10,757 bases of DNA. Origin: an uncultured Ruminococcus sp. (GTDB lineage Bacteria > Bacillota > Clostridia > Oscillospirales > Acutalibacteraceae). Shown here one piece after another: positions 1 to 4,740 of this stretch. Where the stretch lies: NCBI GenBank assembly GCA_902772795.1, contig CACYBZ010000074.1, positions 1 to 10,757 on the forward strand, given 5' to 3'. Both the position numbers and the translations under genes were made by a program. Below the pieces are notes generated by a model. That model was given only the letters and a program-made list of their open reading frames with translations, searched no databases and was not told the DNA's origin. Each line of letters begins with the position of its first letter. The first letter of the stretch is position 1.

Positions 1-512
1 ACGGTAACTATGGTGACTATGGAAATTACGGTAACTATGGTGACTATGGAAATTACGGTAACTATGGTGACTATGGAAATTACGGTGACTACGGAAATTA
101 CGGTAACTATGGCAATTATGGCAATTATGGCAGTTACGGAAATTATGGTGACTATGGCAGTTACGGAAGCTATGGCAGTTATGGTGGCTACGGAAATTAC
201 GGTAATTACGGACCTGTTGAACATGGTGAAATGACGGATTATGGAGAAAGAGTTGTCAGGCTGGAAGAAAACAGGGTACAGCAAGATGAAACGGATAATC
301 CTACAGACGGTGTATTGCCTGAGCAGTCAGAAAGTGGACAGACCGACGCAGAAAGTACTGTCAAGGAAGGAAAATCAGCAACGCCGATACCTGAAAATGT
401 TGAAGAAATTCCTGACAACAGTCCTGAACAGAAAAAGGGCAGAAAAAGTCGTTCGAATCGGAAAACGAAAAAAGACAATCAGACAAATTCAGATACGGAA
501 AGTAATTCATAA
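1..512 (+). CDS. C-terminal part of a protein with a (Gly-X-Tyr)23 tail (5' end outside window)
   Basis: Only the last 169 complete codons are present; the frame is open at the window start, with the first full codon at base 3. Bases 3-209 encode 23 uninterrupted Gly-X-Tyr triplets, where X is Asn (13), Asp (5), Ser (4) or Gly (1). After this come about 100 residues of hydrophilic tail, first acidic (DETDNPTDG, EQSESGQTDAES), then strongly basic (KKGRKSRSNRKTKK), ending in NTDSE-rich residues and a TAA stop at 510. No catalytic domain is visible in the part shown. Known family parallel: Gram-positive capsule tyrosine kinases (CpsD/BY-kinases) end in short Tyr-Gly-X clusters that are autophosphorylated. 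This could be an expanded version, but the charged extension after the cluster is not typical. Other possibilities are a prion-like low-complexity protein or a surface protein. The next gene follows after 27 nt, so the two are probably co-transcribed. Coding is certain from the codon pattern; the function is unknown. Confidence 0.8.
   Translation, partial: GNYGDYGNYGNYGDYGNYGNYGDYGNYGDYGNYGNYGNYGNYGSYGNYGDYGSYGSYGSYGGYGNYGNYGPVEHGEMTDYGERVVRLEENRVQQDETDNPTDGVLPEQSESGQTDAESTVKEGKSATPIPENVEEIPDNSPEQKKGRKSRSNRKTKKDNQTNSDTESNS
3..83 (+). repeat. Three perfect 27-bp tandem repeats within a degenerate 9-bp repeat tract
   Basis: Three identical 27-bp units lie at 3-29, 30-56 and 57-83, each encoding GNYGDYGNY. 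The tract continues to base 209 as less perfect 9-bp units (GGN-RRY-TAY). Bases 1-2 (AC) match the end of another unit, so more copies may lie upstream of the window. Identity at third codon positions points to recent duplication, and copy number may vary between strains. Confidence 0.9.
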
Positions 513-539
513 AAAATTCTCTGAAAAAAGGAATGGTCA

Positions 540-1403
540 TTGTTGTTAAGAAGAATCATTAATTTTCTTATTAATATTTTGGCAATATCGGGGACATTGA
601 TTGTGATTGTGTTGGTATGTTTTTCGGATATGATTCTGGAAGTCAAAGACACAGGAACAAGTGCCATTTCGTCCAATAAATCTGTCAGTGTGCATTTTGA
701 TCCCGATCCCCTGGTTATCAACAACAGCGAAGTGGATTTGATGAAAGGGGTAGAGGCGGTCGATGAAGACGGTATAGATATTACCGATAAGTTGAGTTCA
801 TCGGTGGTTAATGAGAATAACAAGAAGTTTGTGGTATACAGTGTGAACGGCAGTAAGTATGACTTGCAGAATTTTAAAAGAGGACTGACGCTCAGAAATT
901 ATAAATTACCAAGTATAAAAATCATTAAGTCAAGTTATACCTGCGATATTAACGAAGTTGACGAATATATTAAAACGCTGATAACAGACGGACAGATTTC
1001 CGGAGATGACGGATTGGGAAATGATATTTCGTCAGGAATTTATCGTGACAAGACAGCAGTTCAGATAACGAAAGCGGGAAATTATGATGTACCGTTGGTG
1101 CTGGAGAACATATTTGGCGATGAAGTAAGAAAAGAAGTCCGTCTTAAAATTACAGGTAAACTTTATACAGTAAAAGTAAAACTGACAACGGAAACAACAA
1201 CAATCAGGAAAAACAGTCGTTTTTCACCGAATTCTTATATTGCCTCCGCCATTGACAGTGACGGAAATGATATTCTTAACCAGATTATTTACAGAAGTGA
1301 AGTCAATCTGAATGTAGAAGGTCGTTATAAAGTCTATTACTATGTGGTAGGTTCGGGAGAGGAAGACCCTATTGCAACATTGACTGTGGTTGTTACGGCT
1401 TAA
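540..1403 (+). CDS. Single-pass membrane protein with Ig-like (DUF5011-type) extracellular domains
   Basis: The product has 287 residues. The chosen start is TTG at 540, preceded by an AAAAAAGG ribosome site at 524-531 (spacing 8 nt); no in-frame ATG lies near. The N-terminus has two arginines followed by a membrane helix at about residues 6-29, so the rest should lie outside the membrane, with no lipobox or cleavage site seen. The outer part contains about three beta-sandwich-like segments. Segment 1 (about 55-125) has VEAVDEDGIDIT, segment 2 (about 135-205) has KAGNYDVPLVLEN, and segment 3 (about 207-287) has ASAIDSDGNDIL then NVEGRYKVYYYV. These match the usual pattern of DUF5011/bacterial Ig-like domains (acidic DG turn, then a Gly-x-Tyr-x-V-x-Y strand). 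It lies 27 nt after the Gly-X-Tyr gene and just before a strong terminator, so it is the last gene of its operon. A structural or adhesive surface role is inferred; no enzymatic motif is seen. Confidence 0.8.
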   Translation: MLLRRIINFLINILAISGTLIVIVLVCFSDMILEVKDTGTSAISSNKSVSVHFDPDPLVINNSEVDLMKGVEAVDEDGIDITDKLSSSVVNENNKKFVVYSVNGSKYDLQNFKRGLTLRNYKLPSIKIIKSSYTCDINEVDEYIKTLITDGQISGDDGLGNDISSGIYRDKTAVQITKAGNYDVPLVLENIFGDEVRKEVRLKITGKLYTVKVKLTTETTTIRKNSRFSPNSYIASAIDSDGNDILNQIIYRSEVNLNVEGRYKVYYYVVGSGEEDPIATLTVVVTA

Positions 1404-1449
1404 ACAAAAGGCAGTTTCACACAACCAATATAATCAACAATTTTTAAAC

Positions 1450-1486
1450 AATCCCCTTATGATAGCTCAGCTATCATAAGGGGATT
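1450..1486 (+). terminator. Strong intrinsic terminator closing the upstream operon
   Basis: A perfect 17-bp stem (arms 1450-1466 and 1470-1486, starting AATCCCCTTATGATAGC) has a 3-nt loop TCA, and its U-rich 3' edge runs into TTTTGT. It begins 46 nt after the stop of the Ig-like membrane protein gene. The flank on the other side is A/T-rich but has no clean U-run for the minus strand, so it is mainly a forward terminator. Confidence 0.9.
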
Positions 1487-1538
1487 TTGTATGGAGAATT
1501 TATCCGTACGTTAAAGCACGGATAACAGCTATATGACA

Positions 1539-1569
1539 GCTCAGGAGAAAAAAATTTTTCTACCTGAGC
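1539..1569. other. Imperfect hairpin, GCTCAGG...CCTGAGC
   Basis: Outer arms GCTCAGG (1539-1545) and CCTGAGC (1563-1569) pair perfectly. The inner arms AGAAAAA (1546-1552) and TTTTTCT (1555-1561) also pair, leaving one bulged A at 1562 and a two-base tip. It has no U-run, so it is not an obvious terminator. Its role is unknown. Confidence 0.5.
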
Positions 1570-1638
1570 GGTTGGCATGATTTTCTGAAATACGTAAAGA
1601 TAAAAAAACCTGTAGCTATGACAATGAAAAGTTTCGGT

Positions 1639-1712
1639 CAAGCCTTTTCAAAGGCTTGTGGGGTCAAGGGGCAAAGCCCCTTGTAGAATGTTTAAGGGCA
1701 ACGCCCTTAAAC
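1639..1712. repeat. Array of three perfect hairpins, candidate dispersed intergenic element
   Basis: Hairpin A has arms CAAGCCTTT (1639-1647) and AAAGGCTTG (1650-1658). Hairpin B has arms CAAGGGGC (1665-1672) and GCCCCTTG (1676-1683) around AAA. Hairpin C has arms GTTTAAGGGC (1690-1699) and GCCCTTAAAC (1703-1712) around AAC. The three sit 6 bases apart and are more GC-rich than their surroundings. Compact arrays of this kind in intergenic space are typical of REP/MITE-like repeats of Clostridia genomes; that this one is repeated elsewhere is inferred, since only one copy lies in the window. Confidence 0.6.
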
Positions 1713-1760
1713 ACACAAATTATATATTTACAGTGGATAATACATCTCAAGGTTCATAAT

Positions 1761-1790
1761 ACTCTATTTTTTATAATAAAAAAATAGAGT
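1761..1790. terminator. A/T-rich hairpin, possible weak or minus-strand terminator
   Basis: Arms ACTCTATTTTTT (1761-1772) and AAAAAATAGAGT (1779-1790) pair over 12 bp around a 6-nt loop. The stem is mostly A-T and lacks a U-run on the + side. It sits 70 bp upstream of the next promoter, so it may only insulate it. The assignment as a terminator is weak. Confidence 0.3.
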
Positions 1791-1859
1791 GGATTGCGAG
1801 ACAAAGGTACAGAGAAACATAAAAAAATAAATAAATTATTTTTTTTATTTTACAATTTA

Positions 1860-1889
1860 TTGACAAATAAACCTAAAAAGTGATAAAAT
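1860..1889 (+). promoter_or_regulatory. Sigma-A type promoter for the protease/kinase operon
   Basis: A perfect -35 box TTGACA (1860-1865) is followed after 18 bp by TAAAAT (1884-1889), with an extended -10 TG at 1881-1882. An A/T-rich tract lies just upstream (about 1820-1858), like an UP element. Transcription would start near 1896 and leave a leader of about 210 nt before the ATG at 2109. Confidence 0.7.
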
Positions 1890-2063
1890 AGATACAGTTT
1901 AGTTCAGATGTGATGTTGTTTTATTTGTTAAAAATATCACCAATATATTCGGATTACGTTCGTTAAAAGAAAAATTGATGTTATTCGTCGGGAAAATAAG
2001 CATTCTGTCAGTTTATGGTAAAAAGTTATTTTTTTCGACTATAGTGTATTTAAATCAGTATGA

Positions 2064-2080
2064 TAAGTGCAATGCACTTA
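2064..2080. promoter_or_regulatory. 17-nt palindrome in the leader, possible operator
   Basis: TAAGTGCA-A-TGCACTTA is a perfect inverted repeat with a single central base, 13 nt upstream of the AAGGGAGG ribosome site. With no loop it is better suited as a binding site for a dimeric DNA-binding protein than as an RNA hairpin. No regulator gene is seen in the window. Confidence 0.4.
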
Positions 2081-2108
2081 GATATAATTTTTAAGGGAGG
2101 ATTCTAAA

Positions 2109-3731
2109 ATGACGAAATCCAGAATAAGCCAGAAGAAATTTTTATGTCGTATGATATCGTTAATTGCGTTAGTAAGTTTGTTATTTTCGGTAGCGGTTAC
2201 TACGGCATCAGCAGAAACGAACGAGGCAGTGAACAAGGTAAAAGACAGTTTGTTGCAGGTAAGACTTGTGTACAAAGAAGATCCAACTTCACTTGATGAA
2301 GGGGTTATTTTACAAGGTGGTACAGGCATTCTGTTCAACAACAACAAAGTTTTGACCTGTAAACATGTAGTAACCATTGAAAAAGATTCAGAGGTTGACA
2401 AGTATCTCAAATCGCAGTACGGTGACAAATATAAAAAGGAAAATATCCGTATTCAGGTAATAGTTTCCAATGACTTGAGTCGTACTGCAACCATTGAACG
2501 TCATAGTAGTGAAATGGATTTTGCTGTACTGAATCTTGATGGTGTTGTTAATAAAAGGGAAATTGCCAAACTTGGTGACAGCAGTAAAATTTCCTCAACA
2601 GATGAAGTTTATGCATTAGGATTTCCGCAGGCAGTTGTAGAACTGAACAACAAAGCAACTTACCGTCCTGAAGATGTTGTTGTTACTAACGGTAGAGTTT
2701 CCAGTGTAAAGAACGAAGAAAATATCAACTATATTGTACATAACGCTAAACTTTCAGATGGAAATTCAGGCGGACCTTTGGTTGATGCTGATGGCAATAT
2801 TATCGGTATTAACCGTGGTCAGAATGCAAGAGATGACGGTTATTTCTATTCTGTGAGTATCAATCAGATAAAAGACAGATTTGATGAGTTTGGAATTGAG
2901 TATACTCCGGGAAATTCAGTAGGAGTCCTCACTACGGAACCTGCCAGTGAATCGAATAATGCACAAGAGTCTACCAGTGCTCCGGAACTTCAGACACAGG
3001 CACCTACTGTTATGGCACAGATAGAAACACCGACCAGCTCTCCTGCTGAAGACGAAGAACCGGCAGAAGAATCTGCATCGAAATCCGACACAACACTTAT
3101 CATTATTATTGCTATTGTTGTCTTGGTAATCATCATTGTTATTATTGTCATCGTTATTCTTGTTGGCGGTAAGAAAAACAATAACGGTGGTGGAAATACA
3201 ATTCCTACAGTACAGCCTCCAGTGAATAATAATTTCTCTGCGATGGGAGGAATGAACAAACCTCAGCCTCCTCAGAATATGAATATGCCTCCTCAGAACA
3301 TAAATAATATGCCTCCTCAGGTAATGGGTATGAGAGGTTCAAATGCAGCCGCTCCGACAGTCGTCAGCATGGACGGTGCCGGTGAAACCAGTGTATTGAA
3401 TGACGGTGCCGGTGAAACCACAGTTCTTGGATTCCAGTCAGGGCCGATATTACTCAGAGTGAAAAACAATGAGAAAATCAATATCAACAAACCGGAATTC
3501 ACCATAGGCAGAGAGAGAAGAAAAGTGGATTATTGTATATCCGACAACAATTCTGTCAGCCGTGTTCATACCAGAATCAAGGCACGTTCAGGCAGATATT
3601 ATATTGCAGATCTGGGTTCAGCAAACTGCACTTACGTAAACGGAAATAAGCTTAGTCCCAATCAGGAAGTAGAACTTCATAAAGGTGATAAAGTTAAAGT
3701 GTCCGACGAAGAATTTGAATTCTTAGGTTGA
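2109..3731 (+). CDS. Secreted trypsin-like serine protease domain, membrane helix and cytoplasmic FHA domain
   Basis: The product has 540 residues. ATG is preceded by AAGGGAGG at 2093-2100. Residues 1-35 form a signal-type segment with a possible cut after TASA. The protease domain (about 45-265) shows the trypsin/HtrA triad: His86 in TCKHVV, Asp137 in MDFAVLN, and Ser220 in GNSGGP. No PDZ domain is seen. A Ser/Pro/Glu-rich linker leads to a membrane helix (330-352) made only of Ile, Val, Leu and one Ala, followed by GGKK, which puts the C-terminus inside. A Pro/Gln/Met/Asn-rich linker (about 360-415) carries two copies of DGAGET-S/T-VL (422-430, 432-440). The FHA domain (about 445-540) has GR (467-468), S484-x-x-H487 and N506-x-T-x-V-N511-G, the phosphothreonine-binding residues. 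The phosphatase gene follows directly. It probably couples outside proteolysis or surface sensing to phospho-Thr signalling inside; substrate unknown. Confidence 0.93.
   Translation: MTKSRISQKKFLCRMISLIALVSLLFSVAVTTASAETNEAVNKVKDSLLQVRLVYKEDPTSLDEGVILQGGTGILFNNNKVLTCKHVVTIEKDSEVDKYLKSQYGDKYKKENIRIQVIVSNDLSRTATIERHSSEMDFAVLNLDGVVNKREIAKLGDSSKISSTDEVYALGFPQAVVELNNKATYRPEDVVVTNGRVSSVKNEENINYIVHNAKLSDGNSGGPLVDADGNIIGINRGQNARDDGYFYSVSINQIKDRFDEFGIEYTPGNSVGVLTTEPASESNNAQESTSAPELQTQAPTVMAQIETPTSSPAEDEEPAEESASKSDTTLIIIIAIVVLVIIIVIIVIVILVGGKKNNNGGGNTIPTVQPPVNNNFSAMGGMNKPQPPQNMNMPPQNINNMPPQVMGMRGSNAAAPTVVSMDGAGETSVLNDGAGETTVLGFQSGPILLRVKNNEKININKPEFTIGRERRKVDYCISDNNSVSRVHTRIKARSGRYYIADLGSANCTYVNGNKLSPNQEVELHKGDKVKVSDEEFEFLG
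3372..3420 (+). repeat. Direct repeat encoding two DGAGET(S/T)VL motifs
   Basis: The 19-nt stretch GACGGTGCCGGTGAAACCA occurs at 3372-3390 and again at 3402-3420, with a 30-nt period. It encodes residues 422-427 and 432-437 of the protease-FHA protein. Nucleotide identity suggests recent duplication of one motif unit. Confidence 0.9.
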
Positions 3732-3754
3732 GTATAAATTCAGGTATTTTAATT

Positions 3755-4522
3755 ATGAAATTTTTAACAGCAGTACATACCGATGTAGGTATTAGAAAGA
3801 AGACAAATCAGGATTCAGCATTGATAATGGAAGCTGAATGTGAACTGGGAAATATTTTACTGACTGTTATATGTGATGGCATGGGCGGCCTTTCTAAAGG
3901 GGAGGTTGCCAGTGCCGCCGTCATTCATTCATTTGTAGACTGGTTTGAAAATCAACTTCCCGTGATTTTAGCAGATAACATCAGTGATGATGTCATCTTC
4001 AGATCATGGGAAGATGTCGTTGTACAAATGAACAGTAAAGTTTCCCGTTATGGTGAGCAATCCGGAATCAGTCTGGGAACGACGGTGGTTGCATTTCTTC
4101 TGATTGGTAACCGGTACTACATTATCAATATAGGAGATTCCAGAGTATACTGTATACAGGACAAAGTATATCAGCTGACCAAAGATCAGACATACGTTCA
4201 GAGAGAAATAGACGAAGGAAGAATGACTTATGAGCAGGCGATGACGAGTCCGCAAAGAAATGTTTTGTTACAGTGTGTGGGTGCGAGCCGTTATATAGAA
4301 CCGGCATATTATTCAGGAGAAGTAAGCAGTACACAGGTATATATGTTGTGTTCTGATGGTTTCAGGCATCTGATAACGGAAAAAGAGTTTTATGAATACT
4401 TGAATCCGTATGTTCTTGTCGATGAACAGAATATGACACAAATGGCTCAATATCTGACAGAACTCAATAAATACAGAAAAGAAGTAGACAATATCACTGT
4501 TGTATTGGTTAAAGTACAATAA
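3755..4522 (+). CDS. PP2C-family (PPM) Ser/Thr protein phosphatase
   Basis: The product has 255 residues from ATG 3755. A TTG at 3728, overlapping the previous stop, would add nine residues, but it has AGG directly against it. ATG 3755 has AGG at 3742-3744 with normal spacing, and begins the usual PP2C N-terminus (TDVGIRKKTNQDS). All core motifs of metal-dependent phosphatases are visible: Asp20 in NQDS, Asp41 in CDGMGG, SLGTTVV, NIGDSRVY, Asp201 in LCSDGF, and Asp245 in DNITVV. The length fits the bacterial PrpC/Stp family (about 240-260). There is no membrane helix, so it acts in the cytoplasm. It should remove phosphate from Thr/Ser sites made by the kinase encoded next, such as its activation loop and the substrates read by the FHA domain. 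The short gap to the preceding gene indicates co-transcription. The family is very sure; substrates are inferred. Confidence 0.95.
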   Translation: MKFLTAVHTDVGIRKKTNQDSALIMEAECELGNILLTVICDGMGGLSKGEVASAAVIHSFVDWFENQLPVILADNISDDVIFRSWEDVVVQMNSKVSRYGEQSGISLGTTVVAFLLIGNRYYIINIGDSRVYCIQDKVYQLTKDQTYVQREIDEGRMTYEQAMTSPQRNVLLQCVGASRYIEPAYYSGEVSSTQVYMLCSDGFRHLITEKEFYEYLNPYVLVDEQNMTQMAQYLTELNKYRKEVDNITVVLVKVQ

Positions 4523-4740
4523 TAAAAGAGAACAGCATGATTTTCTTGTTGTATCGTGAGGAATACGGGATACAGCAAGAATTGTTCTTTATATATTCAT
4601 TCGGAAAAATCATTAGCAAGAAAACAGATGAAGTGAAGGAAAGACAAGATTATTTATTATCATACTTATGTTGATGGTAAGATAAAAAGCCTGTTTTTTC
4701 TGCACTTTGGAGAATGAAAAAATGAATTGAGAGTGATACA
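4523..4740 (+). other. 218-bp spacer with a long imperfect hairpin between phosphatase and kinase genes
   Basis: This is the only long gap in the operon. Arms TTCTTGTTGTATC (4543-4555) and GATACAGCAAGAA (4569-4581) pair over 13 bp with one G-U. An outer pair AGAACA (4529-4534)/TGTTCT (4583-4588) closes the structure with an asymmetric internal loop. The 3' side is followed by TTATAT, not a proper U-run, so it could be a weak attenuator or an mRNA processing/stability element. No convincing promoter and no small gene is seen in the rest of the gap. Confidence 0.5.

Larger units (their letters stand above)
1404..2108. other. 705-bp non-coding region between two operons, rich in hairpins
   Basis: No credible reading frame was found on either strand; ATG-started frames here are only a few codons long. 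From left to right it holds the terminator (1450-1486), a weak 6-bp stem near 1502-1522, an imperfect hairpin (1539-1569), three perfect hairpins in a row (1639-1712), an A/T-rich hairpin (1761-1790), a promoter (1860-1889) and a leader ending in a short palindrome (2064-2080). The listed sub-elements are described separately. Confidence 0.8.

Noticed and set aside
3..209. Gly-X-Y triplets as a collagen-like domain
   Set aside because: The third position is always tyrosine and there is no proline enrichment, so it cannot form a collagen triple helix in the usual way.
10..234. Reading frame 1 through the repeat tract (Thr-Val-Thr-Met rich)
   Set aside because: It is a by-product of the 9-bp repeat. 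The Gly-X-Tyr frame runs on smoothly into the non-repetitive tail and stops just before the next gene.
1639..1712. Hairpin array as a CRISPR or tRNA-like gene
   Set aside because: There are no equal-length direct repeats with spacers, and no cloverleaf with T-loop GTTCRA or acceptor pairing.
2083..2088. Perfect TATAAT as a second promoter for the protease-FHA gene
   Set aside because: No -35 box lies 16-18 bp upstream, and a start about 7 nt after it would fall inside the ribosome site.
3728..3754. TTG start for the phosphatase, overlapping the previous stop
   Set aside because: It has no properly spaced ribosome site, and the nine added residues are not part of the PP2C fold. ATG 3755 fits better, though translational coupling at TTG is not excluded.
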